Made by a program: the position numbers and the translations under genes. This document shows, in pieces, positions 51,983 to 61,177 of a stretch of DNA of 64,000 bases. The notes under the pieces were generated by a model. That model had not been told where the DNA came from. It did not search any database and saw nothing but the letters and a program-made list of their open reading frames with translations. Position 1 is the stretch's first letter. The number at the start of each line of letters is the position of its first letter. Source of the stretch: an uncultured Flavobacteriales bacterium (GTDB taxonomy: Bacteria; Bacteroidota; Bacteroidia; Flavobacteriales; JBLHRE01); the NCBI GenBank assembly GCA_937139155.1, contig CAKZPI010000043.1:1-64000 (forward strand). The letters run 5' to 3'.

Positions 51983-52236
51983 CAGTCACTCAGAGTTTAT
52001 AGTTGAGGGTTGAGCGTTTAGAGATGGCTCAAAAAGGTGAATTTCAGGCAAAGTCAATATTCCTAGTACCTCGAAAGGCTATTTGCTTTTAGCTATTGGC
52101 TACTGGCTGGTTTAGGTGTTAAAATGCTTATTTCCAGTACATCCAGTCACTAGTCACTCCTGTTTAGCTGTTGAGTCGTTGAGGTGTTGAGACGTTCAAT
52201 TTTGGGTAGAATCAAACCACCTAGTTCCAAGTACCT
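51983..52236 (+). repeat. Right copy of the long direct repeat bounding the island (254 bp)
   Basis: Same orientation as, and nearly identical to, 42383-42629. It contains one extra 7-base unit in the TGGCTAT-type block (GGCTACTGGCTGG against GGCTGG). It fills almost the whole gap between the lipoprotein gene and dnaJ; nothing else is seen between 51957 and 52255. Confidence 0.9.
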
Positions 52237-52255
52237 AGTTCCAATTACCTATTCC

Positions 52256-53392
52256 CTAATTAAACATCTCCTTCACCTTCTCAAAGAACGACTTATCGTC
52301 TTTTCCAGGATTTGGATGGAAATTGACTTCACCTTTAAGCTTTTCAAGGATTTCCTTTTCCTCCTTGGTTAAACTTTGGGGTGTCCAAACATTCACGTGA
52401 ACCAGAAGGTCTCCGGTTCCATACCGCTCTACAGATGGAAGTCCCTTGCCTTTGAGGCGTAGAATTTTTCCGCTCTGAACCCCAGCTTCTAGCTTAACCC
52501 TTACCTTTCCGTCAACGGTTGGAATCTCTTGGGTTGAGCCTAATGCTGCATCTGGAAAGCTAATGTAGAGTTCGTAATGAAGGTTTGAGCCTTCCCTAGA
52601 GAATTGGCTGGAAGCCTCCTCTTGAATGACCACAATTAAGTCTCCATTCGGACCTCCAAATGGGCCTTCATTTCCTTTTCCGCTAACGTTTAGCTGCATT
52701 CCGTCTGCAACCCCTGGTGGAATTTTGATGGAAATGGTTTCCTCCCGAGCTTTTAGTCCGTCAGCATCGGCGCCGGGCGGACGTTTGTTGATGGATTTTC
52801 CGGTACCGTTACAAGTAGGACATGTGGAGGTGGTTTGCATTTGCCCTAGAATGGTATTGGTTACCCTTGAAACTTGCCCCATTCCTTTACAGGTGCGGCA
52901 GGTATCGTATTCAACACCCTCGGCCGCAACCTTACGTTGAACTTTAACCTTTTTCTCAGCGCCTTTGGCAATTTCTTCTAAGCTTAGCTTAACGCGGATT
53001 CGGAGGTTAGATCCTCTACGGGCTCCACCTCGTCTACGGCCTCCGCCACCCCCTCCGAAAAAGCTTTCGAATGGGTTGCCTCCTCCGCCTTGACCGAAAA
53101 TGTCTCCAAACTGAGAGAATATATCGTCCATGTTCATGCCACCGCCATATCCGCCGCCGGCTGCTCCTCCAACTCCTGCATGACCAAATTGATCGTACCT
53201 CTGACGTTTTTCTGGGTCGCGAAGAACCTCATAAGCCTCAGCGGCCTCCTTGAAATTAGCTTCCGCTTGATCGTCGTCTGGGTTACGGTCAGGGTGGTAT
53301 TTAATGGCCAGCTTCCGGTAGGCTTTTTTCAGTTCTTCCGGACTGGCATTTTTTGATACCCCAAGTATTTCGTAATAATCTCTCTTAGCCAT
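52256..53392 (-). CDS. dnaJ: Chaperone protein DnaJ (reduced zinc domain)
   Basis: The 378-residue Hsp40 co-chaperone stimulates DnaK ATPase and delivers unfolded clients. The J domain has the HPD motif ([12 protein letters not shown], residues about 30-41), followed by a Gly-rich linker ([28 protein letters not shown]). The zinc region keeps only two CxxCxGxG motifs, CRTCKGMG and CPTCNGTG. Canonical DnaJ has four, and the missing pair appears to be the first and fourth. The C-terminal substrate-binding domains ([21 protein letters not shown] onward) are complete. It follows grpE by 9 bp in the same operon; dnaK is not in the window. Confidence 0.95.
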   Translation of the reverse strand: MAKRDYYEILGVSKNASPEELKKAYRKLAIKYHPDRNPDDDQAEANFKEAAEAYEVLRDPEKRQRYDQFGHAGVGGAAGGGYGGGMNMDDIFSQFGDIFGQGGGGNPFESFFGGGGGGRRRGGARRGSNLRIRVKLSLEEIAKGAEKKVKVQRKVAAEGVEYDTCRTCKGMGQVSRVTNTILGQMQTTSTCPTCNGTGKSINKRPPGADADGLKAREETISIKIPPGVADGMQLNVSGKGNEGPFGGPNGDLIVVIQEEASSQFSREGSNLHYELYISFPDAALGSTQEIPTVDGKVRVKLEAGVQSGKILRLKGKGLPSVERYGTGDLLVHVNVWTPQSLTKEEKEILEKLKGEVNFHPNPGKDDKSFFEKVKEMFN

Positions 53393-53401
53393 GCTGTTTT
53401 C

Positions 53402-53947
53402 TTATTGTCCTACTACCACCTTTGCATACCGAATTACCTTCTCATTGAGTAGGTAACCTTTCTCCACCTCGTCTACAATTTTTCCTTTCAAATCATCCGA
53501 AGGGGCCGGGATCTTTGTAATGGCCTCGTGCTTGTCAGTATCTAAAACCTCTCCAATTGAAGACTCCATAGGCTTTAATCCTTCTTTACTCAGGATGCCC
53601 ATTAATTTTTGTTGAATCAACTGGTAGCCTTCCTTCACTTGAGCAGGATCATCATTGGTTTCCGCCGCCTTTGAGGCCCGCTCAAAATCATCAAGAATGG
53701 TCAACAACTCGGTGCAAATATGCTCACTTGCATTCCGTATTAAATCAACTTTTTCTTTGGCAGTTCTCCTTTTGTAATTCTCAAATTCAGCAAAAAGCCT
53801 AAGGTGCTTGTCGTTCAAGGCCGCCAAATCATTTTCTAGCTTTTCTTCCTTTGAAACCTCTTCTTGCTCTTGGTTTTCTTCTTGAGCACTCGTTGATTTC
53901 ATTTCCTTTTCCTCCACCTCAGGAGCTTGGTTTTTATCTTTTCCCAT
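53402..53947 (-). CDS. grpE: Nucleotide exchange factor GrpE
   Basis: The 181-residue protein has an acidic, Gln/Glu-rich N-terminal tail (to about residue 35), a long helix (LAALNDKHLRLFAEFENYKR), and the C-terminal beta-domain with YQLIQQKLMGILSKEGL, EVLDTDKHEAI and VEKGYLLNEKVIRYAKVVV. It releases ADP from DnaK. It is the first gene of grpE-dnaJ and has a well-formed Bacteroidota promoter upstream. Confidence 0.95.
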   Translation of the reverse strand: MGKDKNQAPEVEEKEMKSTSAQEENQEQEEVSKEEKLENDLAALNDKHLRLFAEFENYKRRTAKEKVDLIRNASEHICTELLTILDDFERASKAAETNDDPAQVKEGYQLIQQKLMGILSKEGLKPMESSIGEVLDTDKHEAITKIPAPSDDLKGKIVDEVEKGYLLNEKVIRYAKVVVGQ

Positions 53948-53989
53948 GCTTAGGTTCTATTCAGTTTTAATCTCTGGTTTTGAGGGGCG

Positions 53990-54021
53990 CAAATTTACTG
54001 CCAATCCTTGAAATCTGCCAA
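53990..54021 (-). promoter_or_regulatory. Promoter of grpE-dnaJ
   Basis: On the minus strand TAAATTTG (53997-53990) matches the -7 consensus TAnnTTTG, and TTTG at 54022-54019 supplies the -33 element with a 21-base spacer. Both fit the Bacteroidota sigma-A pattern. The expected leader is about 35 bases. Confidence 0.7.
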
Positions 54022-54156
54022 ATTGACAAGACTTATTTTTCGGATGTCAGAACTTGGTCTATAAATCTGACAATTAAGACGTTGTTTTAGGTTCAGGAAA
54101 GGGGGAGCTTGGGCTTGGAAGGTGGTAAAAGCTTAAATTGCCTTGGATGGTTTCCT

Positions 54157-54190
54157 AAAAAAAAAAAGGAGGCCCAAACTGAGCCTCCTT
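54157..54190 (-). terminator. Terminator of the uvrD/pcrA-DUF4290-murA-thioredoxin operon
   Basis: On the minus strand AAGGAGGC (54190-54183) pairs perfectly with GCCTCCTT (54173-54166), followed by a run of about eleven T. It lies 25 bp after the stop of the thioredoxin-like gene. Confidence 0.88.
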
Positions 54191-54214
54191 AATGTATTTG
54201 TTTATGCTTAGCCT

Positions 54215-54772
54215 CTATTTGGCTACTAGGTTTTCTAGTACGTTATGAAGGGCCGGACCTCTAAGGTTTTTGGCTAGGATCACTCCGTTTCCATCAATTA
54301 GAAAATTGGTTGGAATGCTATTCACCCCGTATGTGCGACCAGCTTTAGACTGCCATCCGTTTAAATCAGATACGTGGTATTTCCAGGCCAGTTTATCATC
54401 CTCAATGGCCTTTACCCAATCCGCCTTGGCGTCTTTTTGTCTTGGGTTTCCTGCTCGGTCTTTCAGTCCGTCAAGTGAAACTGAATAAACCGTAAAGCCT
54501 TTTCCAACATTGAATTTCTTGTCTTTATACTTGTCGTAGGCAGCTACAACATTTGGGTTTTCAACCCGACAAGGTCTACACCAGCTTGCCCAGAAATCAA
54601 TCAATACGACTTTCCCTTTTAGGTCAGAAAGCTTAATGGTTTTACCTTCTGGGTTCGGATAGCTCAGTTCCGGAGCCTTGTCGCCAACATTTAAACCGGT
54701 TTCTTGAGGGGAGAACCCTGTTAATCCCGCAAAAGCGGTAATCAAACCAATCAATAAAAACTTTTTCATCAT
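54215..54772 (-). CDS. Secreted TlpA-type thioredoxin-like protein
   Basis: The 185-residue precursor has a signal peptide (MMKKFLLIGLITAFAGLTG). The mature domain has LSYPNPEGKTIKLSDLKGK, the active-site motif DFWASWCRPCRVENP (CxxC) and the cis-proline segment GVNSIPTNFLIDGNG. It is probably a periplasmic disulfide reductase of the TlpA/ResA group. It is last in the operon after murA (9-bp gap) and ends in a strong terminator. Confidence 0.9.
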   Translation of the reverse strand: MMKKFLLIGLITAFAGLTGFSPQETGLNVGDKAPELSYPNPEGKTIKLSDLKGKVVLIDFWASWCRPCRVENPNVVAAYDKYKDKKFNVGKGFTVYSVSLDGLKDRAGNPRQKDAKADWVKAIEDDKLAWKYHVSDLNGWQSKAGRTYGVNSIPTNFLIDGNGVILAKNLRGPALHNVLENLVAK

Positions 54773-54781
54773 CTCAGAAAT

Positions 54782-56086
54782 TTAAATTCTAGTAATTTTT
54801 GCCCCAAGGGCCTTCAAACGGGTATCGATGTACTGATACCCTCTGTCAATCTGTTCGATATTGTGAATGGTACTCGTTCCTTCGGCGGAAAGGGCTGCAA
54901 TCAAAAGCGAAATCCCAGCGCGAATATCCGGTGAGGTCATGGTTGTAGCCCTCAAAGGAGTCTGGAAATTGTTTCCAATAACGGTGGCCCTATGCGGATC
55001 ACAAAGGATGATTTGAGCACCCATATCAATCAATTTATCTACAAAGAACAAACGGCTTTCAAACATTTTTTGGTGAATCAAAACTGATCCTTTTGCTTGA
55101 GTAGCCACCACCAATACGATGCTGAGCAGGTCAGGGGTAAAGCCTGGCCAAGGGGCATCTGCCATGGTCATGATTGAACCGTCAATAAACGACTCTATCT
55201 CATACCCATCCATTTTAGGAATGATTAGGTCATCATTCTTTTCTTCAATAACGATGCCAAGTTGTCTGAACTTATCCGGAATTACACCCAGGTGTTCTAT
55301 GCCCACATTCTTAATGGTAAGGGCTGAACGAGTCATGGCCGCCAATCCAATCCATGATCCGATTTCAATCATGTCAGGAAGGATCCGATGGGTACATCCG
55401 CCCAGGCTATCAACTCCGTGAATGGTAAGAAGGTTTGAACCTACTCCTTCAATCTTGGCACCCATGGATATCAACATTCTACATAATTGCTGAATGTAGG
55501 GCTCACAGGCTGCATTGTAAATGCTGGTAGTTCCTTGGGCAAGAACGGCCGCCATTAGAATGTTTGCGGTACCGGTAACCGAAGCTTCATCCAAAAGCAT
55601 ATGAGTGCCCTTCAGGCCATCGGTTTCAACCGAATAAAAATGGTCGTCAGCGTCAAAGTTAAATTTGGCCCCCAATTTTTCAAACCCAATGAAATGGGTA
55701 TCAAGCCTACGCCTTCCAATTTTATCACCTCCTGGCCTGGGGATGCTTCCTTTTTTGAAACGGGCTAGCAAAGGACCCACAATCATGATGGAACCTCTTA
55801 GGGAAGATCCTTTTACCTTGAATTCAGGGGAAGTTAGGTAGTCTAAATTCAAGTCATTGGCCTGAAATGAATAGGTGTCTTGACCTAGTTTCTGTACCGT
55901 TACCCCTAGATCACCCAAAAGGTCAATGAGCTTATTTACATCTCGAATGTTGGGGATATTGGAAATGGTAACTTTCTCATCAGTGAGTAAAACGGCACAA
56001 AGAATTTGTAATGCTTCGTTTTTAGCTCCCTGAGGAGTGATTTCACCTGAGAGTTCGTGCCCTCCTTCAATTTTAAATGTTCCCAT
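54782..56086 (-). CDS. murA: UDP-N-acetylglucosamine 1-carboxyvinyltransferase
   Basis: The 434-residue enzyme transfers enolpyruvate from PEP to UDP-GlcNAc in the first committed step of peptidoglycan synthesis. It has the inverted alpha/beta barrel pattern with GAKNEALQILCAVLLTDE, GSSLRGSIMIVGPLLARF, and TEMPs such as EASVTGTANILMAA and TMTSPDIRAGISLLIAAL. The loop that in most bacteria holds Cys115 (PGGCAIG) reads PRPGGDKIGRRRLD, with Asp at residue 121. Cys is the target of fosfomycin and Asp variants are known to be insensitive. It lies 3 bp after the DUF4290 gene. Confidence 0.95.
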   Translation of the reverse strand: MGTFKIEGGHELSGEITPQGAKNEALQILCAVLLTDEKVTISNIPNIRDVNKLIDLLGDLGVTVQKLGQDTYSFQANDLNLDYLTSPEFKVKGSSLRGSIMIVGPLLARFKKGSIPRPGGDKIGRRRLDTHFIGFEKLGAKFNFDADDHFYSVETDGLKGTHMLLDEASVTGTANILMAAVLAQGTTSIYNAACEPYIQQLCRMLISMGAKIEGVGSNLLTIHGVDSLGGCTHRILPDMIEIGSWIGLAAMTRSALTIKNVGIEHLGVIPDKFRQLGIVIEEKNDDLIIPKMDGYEIESFIDGSIMTMADAPWPGFTPDLLSIVLVVATQAKGSVLIHQKMFESRLFFVDKLIDMGAQIILCDPHRATVIGNNFQTPLRATTMTSPDIRAGISLLIAALSAEGTSTIHNIEQIDRGYQYIDTRLKALGAKITRI

Positions 56087-56089
56087 GTT

Positions 56090-56725
56090 TTAGCGGTTGT
56101 AGTTTCGCCCTCCTTTGCGGTTGGTTTTCTTGCGCTTTTTGTTTTGTTGGTTGTGTTGCGGGCGGCTATGCTTCATGACCTGCGACCTAGAGATCAGGTT
56201 CACATCCTCTTCAGGCTGCTTGATCTTCCCCTCTGAAAGCTCCTCCAAATGCTTCCAAATGGTATCGTCTTCAACCGTGTCTTTGTTCCAAACCAAATAG
56301 CATTTCTTCATGTGATTTGCAATGGTTTTGATCAGCCCCTCGCGGTACTCACCTTCCTCCATTTCCGCAGCCACGCGAATCATACCTTCAATGGTTCTTC
56401 CATAATGACGGTACTTGATTCTTTCCCCCGGGTAGTCAACTTTTCTCGGCTTCTCTTCAAAAGATTCCGGAGATGGTACTGGATAGGGAGAGTCAACCTC
56501 CAATTCAAACCGACTCATGATGAAAAGATGATCCCAAAGTTTATGTTTAAAATCAGGAACGTCTCGAAGGTGAGGATTCAAATTGCCCATAACATCGATG
56601 ATGGAGTGGGCTACCTTATTTCTATGCTCTTTGTCTTCAATGGAAACTGCGTAATCAACCATATTCTGAACATTACGTCCGTACTCAGGAATGATTAGGG
56701 GTGGTCGTTGTGAATTGTAAATCAT
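56090..56725 (-). CDS. DUF4290-family protein
   Basis: This 211-residue protein is recognised by its conserved N-terminal half (IPEYGRNVQNMVDYAVSIED, DVMGNLNPHLRDVPDFKHKL), which defines DUF4290, a family limited to Bacteroidota. The rest has a helical middle (GRTIEGMIRVAAEMEEGEYR) and a disordered basic tail rich in Lys, Arg, Asn and Gln. The biochemical function is unknown. Its place directly before murA (3 bp) and after the helicase (15 bp) suggests co-expression with cell-wall synthesis. The basic tail might bind nucleic acid; that is a guess. Confidence 0.85.
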   Translation of the reverse strand: MIYNSQRPPLIIPEYGRNVQNMVDYAVSIEDKEHRNKVAHSIIDVMGNLNPHLRDVPDFKHKLWDHLFIMSRFELEVDSPYPVPSPESFEEKPRKVDYPGERIKYRHYGRTIEGMIRVAAEMEEGEYREGLIKTIANHMKKCYLVWNKDTVEDDTIWKHLEELSEGKIKQPEEDVNLISRSQVMKHSRPQHNQQNKKRKKTNRKGGRNYNR

Positions 56726-56740
56726 GTGATTTCTAATGAA

Positions 56741-59038
56741 TTAAGCCAATTTTAGTTTGGCGAATCGTAATAGGAGTTTTTTCTCTCCGATGTCAAATTT
56801 AATGCTTGCTTTTTGATTTAAACCTTCCCCTTCAAGTTGGGTTATTACCCCCAATCCAAATCGCTCGTGAATTACTTTGGCCCCAGTGCTCAGGTCTAAT
56901 TCAAGAGCATTTCCTTCTTTACTGCCTGATTGGCTAAGTTTTTTCAGGTTTTTTGGAGCCCCTTTCGGGGGAAGTTTGGGCTTAGGTTTTGCCTGGTTTC
57001 CTTGGGAAGACTTGGGCTTGGAGTCAAACGAAAACTCAAACTCTTTATCTTGACCCATAGCCGGACCCGCGGCGAATTTAAGGTCTACAAAGTTCTCATC
57101 CAATTCTTCAATGAACCTACTGGGTTCGCAGTCAATCAATTTTCCCCATCTATAACGACTGGTGGCAAAGGAAATTGCTACGGCTTTTTCAGCGCGGGTG
57201 AGGGCTACATAAAACAATCGTCTTTCTTCTTCAAGTTCAGATCTAGAGGTACTAGCCATCATGGATGGAAACAAATTTTCTTCCAGTCCAACCAAATACA
57301 CATATGGAAACTCCAATCCTTTGGCCAAGTGTATGGTCATCAAGGAAACCTTGTTGGTGTCGTCTGGGTCTTCATTATCCCGATCGGTAATCAGGGCAAT
57401 GTCTTCCATAAAGGCCTCTAGGGTGGGTCTGCCTTCCTCTCCTTTTTGGTTTTCAGTTTCGGTAAATTCCTTGATTCCGTTTAAGAGCTCTTGGATGTTT
57501 TCAAATCGGCTGATTCCTTCCGGACTTTTGTCTTTGTCAAGCTCTTTTAAAAGGCCGGTTCCTTTTGCAATCTGCATGGCAAGGTCAAAGGCATCGCTTT
57601 CTTCCAACAAGGCCTTGAAAGCCTCAATTTTGGTTCGAAAATCCTCCAGCTTCCTTTGTCCACCAGCATTTATGCCGGTTTCTGTAAAGGGAAGGGTTTC
57701 CAAAACCTCCCAAATGCTCTTATTGTTTTTTCTCGAGGCCAGGGTCAATCGATCCACAGTGGTTGCTCCAATTCCTCTAGCGGGGTAATTGATCACCCGT
57801 TTTAAGGCATCCTCATCTTGAAGATTGATTACCAGCCTAAAATAAGCCAGTAAATCTTTGATTTCTTTTCGCTGGTAGAATGACAATCCACCCCAAATCC
57901 GGTAAGGAATACCCCTTCGCCTTAAGGCATCTTCAATGGCCCTTGATTGGGCATTGGTTCTATAAAGTATGGCAAAGGAATCATAATTGGCTTGAAGACG
58001 GAGCTGCTTTTCTAAAATATCATTGGCCAAAAACTGGGCTTCTTCATGTTCTGAAGAGGTTTTTATAACCGGAATTTTATCTCCAACTTCATTTTGAGTC
58101 CAGACGTTTTTCTGAATCTGGTCTTTATTCTTGGCAATAATGCTGTTGGCTGCCTTTACAATGGTTGAGGTTGACCGGTAGTTTTGCTCGAGTTTGATAA
58201 CTACCGGATTGTCATAGTCGCGTTGAAAGTTGAGGATGTTTTGAATATTGGCACCTCGAAAGGCGTAAATACTCTGGGCATCATCTCCAACCACACAAAT
58301 GTTCTCGTATCTGCTGGCCAAAGCTTTTACAATTAGGTACTGGGCATGGTTTGTATCCTGGTACTCGTCTACCAAAATATACTTGAAGCGTTCTTGGTAC
58401 TTGGCTAATACATCAGGGAAACGGTAGAAAAGTTCATTGGTTTTGAGGAGTAAATCGTCAAAATCCATGGCCGAAGACTTGAAGCATTGGTCAACATAGC
58501 GCTCATAAATCTCACCCATTTGAGGGCGCCTGGCCGAAGCATCTTGTTCTTGAAGCTCGGCATTGCTTCGGTACGACTTAACCGTAATCAAAGAGTTTTT
58601 AAAAGCTGAAATTCGGTTTTGAATCTGATTTGGCTTGTAAACATCTGTGTCCAGATTTAGCTCTTTTAAAATCGACCGAATCACCCTTTTGGCATCGTCG
58701 GCATCGTAAATGGTGAAATTAGAAGGGTATCCCAAATGTTGACCTTCAACTCGTAGAATTCGAGCGAATATGGAGTGAAAGGTTCCCATCCATAAGTTTT
58801 TGGCCTCAGATGAGTCTACCAGTTTTCCAATTCTCTCCTTCATTTCCCGAGCTGCCTTATTGGTAAAGGTCAAGGATAAGATGTTAAAAGGGTCAACCCC
58901 TTTCTTCATCAAATGCACAATTCGGTAGGTGAGTACCCGGGTTTTTCCTGATCCAGCACCAGCAATAACCATCAATGGGCCTTCTGTTTTCAATACCGCT
59001 TCGCGTTGCGGTTCATTTAATCCGTCTAAATACTTCAT
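56741..59038 (-). CDS. UvrD/PcrA-type ATP-dependent DNA helicase
   Basis: The 765-residue SF1A helicase has all main motifs: LNEPQREAVL (Q motif), IAGAGSGKTRVLTYRI (Walker A), TFTNKAAREMKERI (Ia), LVDEYQDTNHAQY (Walker B), VVGDDAQSIYAFRGA (III), LEQNYRST (IV) and MTIHLAKGLEFPYVYLVGLEE with LTRAEKAV (V and VI). It unwinds DNA 3'-5' in repair and in removal of RecA or stalled polymerase. The C-terminal tail ends with a Tudor-like segment (VIHERFGLGVITQLEGEG) typical of PcrA. I use the ATG at 59038; the TTG at 59047 is only three codons earlier. The choice between names uvrD and pcrA is open. It heads the operon with DUF4290 and murA. Confidence 0.95.
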   Translation of the reverse strand: MKYLDGLNEPQREAVLKTEGPLMVIAGAGSGKTRVLTYRIVHLMKKGVDPFNILSLTFTNKAAREMKERIGKLVDSSEAKNLWMGTFHSIFARILRVEGQHLGYPSNFTIYDADDAKRVIRSILKELNLDTDVYKPNQIQNRISAFKNSLITVKSYRSNAELQEQDASARRPQMGEIYERYVDQCFKSSAMDFDDLLLKTNELFYRFPDVLAKYQERFKYILVDEYQDTNHAQYLIVKALASRYENICVVGDDAQSIYAFRGANIQNILNFQRDYDNPVVIKLEQNYRSTSTIVKAANSIIAKNKDQIQKNVWTQNEVGDKIPVIKTSSEHEEAQFLANDILEKQLRLQANYDSFAILYRTNAQSRAIEDALRRRGIPYRIWGGLSFYQRKEIKDLLAYFRLVINLQDEDALKRVINYPARGIGATTVDRLTLASRKNNKSIWEVLETLPFTETGINAGGQRKLEDFRTKIEAFKALLEESDAFDLAMQIAKGTGLLKELDKDKSPEGISRFENIQELLNGIKEFTETENQKGEEGRPTLEAFMEDIALITDRDNEDPDDTNKVSLMTIHLAKGLEFPYVYLVGLEENLFPSMMASTSRSELEEERRLFYVALTRAEKAVAISFATSRYRWGKLIDCEPSRFIEELDENFVDLKFAAGPAMGQDKEFEFSFDSKPKSSQGNQAKPKPKLPPKGAPKNLKKLSQSGSKEGNALELDLSTGAKVIHERFGLGVITQLEGEGLNQKASIKFDIGEKKLLLRFAKLKLA

Positions 59039-59165
59039 GGGTGGCAAAAATAGGAGAATCTAAAGGTAGTCAAATGATTAATTCAAATTAATACCCAACA
59101 GCTTTGATTGCCTCGGTTTATTTGTTTTTTCCTTTCTTTGAATCTACTAACCAAATCCTAAGAAA

Positions 59166-60944
59166 ATGATTGTGAAGGCAAACCACTTGAACCTTCCTAA
59201 GGCTCATAAAGTTTCCAGCCTTGTTTTTTCTGTCCTAATCTTTTTCAGCCTGAATTTGGCTTTCGCCGGAAGTCGTTGCAACGAAGGCAGTTCGAGAGTC
59301 CTTAGTCCAGCCATGGTTTCTACCTATTCCTTAGGTGAGTCGATTCCTTTTGAGTGGTACCTGAACAAGCATAGAGATAAGGTCAAGTTGACCCTTACCT
59401 ATTTAGATATTAACGGGTCCATTAAATCTCCAGTAATTGAATTAGAGGATGATGGGATTTTTGATAGTCCTGATTGTAGCTATGAATGGAAAATACCTTG
59501 TGAGGTTGCAGGACCCATTTCCTGGAAAGTGGAAACCTTTAATAAAACGCTTGGAGGTTATTCTTCTGCTAAAGAAAGTTACGAAGGAAGGATAAATGTT
59601 CGATTAAACATTTACGCCAAGGCATACGATGAGGTGCATTGTGAACCAGGTACCTATAAGCACAAGGTAAATGAGGATTTCTCCTATCTGAATTATGAAT
59701 TGGTATGGCTTTCTTTTCCGGGAGGGCTTGAACTGCATAGGGGGAATACCTATGAGGTAAGCTATTCAACCGCTGGAAATCATATTTACCAAACCAAGTG
59801 GGTGCCCAAAACCCCAGCCGATGCGTGTGATGGAGTGATTTCATATGCTGCATGGTATGGGGTTACCATTTTAGATGATTATGCCAAGCTGAAACCCTTG
59901 GTAATCCTTCAAGATGAAGACCCCATGTTTGGTTTCTGTGAAACTCCAGGGGCAAACCACCCCCTTGACATAACTACCTCACAGAATTTAATCAACCAAA
60001 TGAATTCTGATTATTCAATCGGCCCCCCTCAAGTTTCGGTTCAGGTAGAGAATCACTCCCAGGTGCATTGGGGTCCGGAAGATCGTATTTATGTTGACCC
60101 GGCCAACAATGAAGTTCAGAAGGTCTGTGTTGAAATGATGAAATGGGAACAGGCCATGGTTTGGGATAATATTGAAAAGAAGGGCCGGTTTTATTTAAAG
60201 AAGAATTTCAACGTGCCTCAGCACATTCCGGCTGGGGTACCTGAGTCTGGGGTTCTTTGTGAGATCACCTTACAAAAGTATAAGGTTTGCCGCACCAACT
60301 GTAAAATTGCGGGGGTTGAAATCGAGTACCTCCGTGATTCCTTGAATGCCCACCCGGGATTATCAAATATTCACTCTGATTCCAATTGTGAACTAGGAGA
60401 GGTATTGCCCGTGGTTCACGGAGTAAGCCTAGACTTGGGTCCGGTTGAGTTCACAGGATCGCCCTCAGCTTGGTCAGTTTCTTGGAGCCCTGCACCAGAG
60501 CTGAATAATTTGACGGATTTAAATCCTGTGATACTGGTTGATACCGGAAATTTTGATGAATATGGAGGTAACGCCAACACTTTTTATGCGGAGTACACCT
60601 ACTTGCCTACCGGCGAGACCTTTTCTTGGTGTTCAAGATTGGTATTAGGCCAAGTGGTAGATAGTTTAATAGGAGATGTGAATGATAAGGAGGCGGGGCA
60701 ACCTATCAATGACCTTGTACTAGACTTATACCCCAACCCTGGGAGTTATGGGTTTAACTTAAAAAGCAACCAGAGCATTGAAGCAGTTTTGGTTTATGAT
60801 TTAGGAGGGCGCTTGGTAATGGATCAAGCCTTGAATGGAGCCGAGACCTTCATAGATATGAGCGGTCATGCTTCCGGCATATATATAATAGGTGTTATTA
60901 CCCAGAATGGAGATGTAAAGCAATTCAAATGGGTCAAGCCTTGA
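59166..60944 (+). CDS. T9SS cargo protein with Por-type C-terminal sorting domain
   Basis: The 592-residue precursor has a long signal peptide (hydrophobic segment VSSLVFSVLIFFSLNLAFA). The mature part is a cysteine-containing, beta-rich protein of unknown function (NEGSSRVLSPAMVSTYSLG; YEWKIPCEVAGPISWKVE). The last 75 residues form a Por-secretion sorting domain (TIGR04183 type): LDLYPNPGSYGFNLKSN, AVLVYDLGGRLV, MSGHASGIYIIGVI and KQFKWVKP. It is therefore probably delivered to the cell surface by type IX secretion. No catalytic motif is recognised. Confidence 0.88.
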   Translation: MIVKANHLNLPKAHKVSSLVFSVLIFFSLNLAFAGSRCNEGSSRVLSPAMVSTYSLGESIPFEWYLNKHRDKVKLTLTYLDINGSIKSPVIELEDDGIFDSPDCSYEWKIPCEVAGPISWKVETFNKTLGGYSSAKESYEGRINVRLNIYAKAYDEVHCEPGTYKHKVNEDFSYLNYELVWLSFPGGLELHRGNTYEVSYSTAGNHIYQTKWVPKTPADACDGVISYAAWYGVTILDDYAKLKPLVILQDEDPMFGFCETPGANHPLDITTSQNLINQMNSDYSIGPPQVSVQVENHSQVHWGPEDRIYVDPANNEVQKVCVEMMKWEQAMVWDNIEKKGRFYLKKNFNVPQHIPAGVPESGVLCEITLQKYKVCRTNCKIAGVEIEYLRDSLNAHPGLSNIHSDSNCELGEVLPVVHGVSLDLGPVEFTGSPSAWSVSWSPAPELNNLTDLNPVILVDTGNFDEYGGNANTFYAEYTYLPTGETFSWCSRLVLGQVVDSLIGDVNDKEAGQPINDLVLDLYPNPGSYGFNLKSNQSIEAVLVYDLGGRLVMDQALNGAETFIDMSGHASGIYIIGVITQNGDVKQFKWVKP

Positions 60945-60965
60945 AAAAATCTAAGGAAACGGAAA

Positions 60966-60993
60966 GAAAAGGGGCTAAGGCCTCTTTTTTTTG
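60966..60993 (+). terminator. Terminator after the T9SS cargo gene
   Basis: AAAGGGGC (60968-60975) pairs with GCCTCTTT (60980-60987, one G-U) around a TAAG loop, followed by a T run. Confidence 0.8.
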
Positions 60994-61086
60994 TGGAAGA
61001 ATTTTGAGAAAGGGGGGAGGAAACCGTGTTGAAAATAGGGCAAAACAGGAGGCATTAAAGATTTGAAAAAAAGGGGATTGCACCTA

Positions 61087-61116
61087 TTGCAGAAGTAGAT
61101 TATTGTATTACCTTTG
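61087..61116 (+). promoter_or_regulatory. Promoter of the str operon
   Basis: A TTG at 61087-61089 and TACCTTTG at 61109-61116 fit the Bacteroidota -33/-7 pattern with a 19-base spacer. The leader to the rpsL ATG is about 55 bases. Confidence 0.7.
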
Positions 61117-61177
61117 CAGCCCCTTTAAAAACGAGGGTATTATATTATTGTCTGAATATATTATAATCTAAGCATAT

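Noticed and set aside
57261..57788. 175-codon plus-strand frame opposite the UvrD/PcrA helicase
   Set aside because: It lies fully inside a conserved helicase gene; serine-rich shadow translation.
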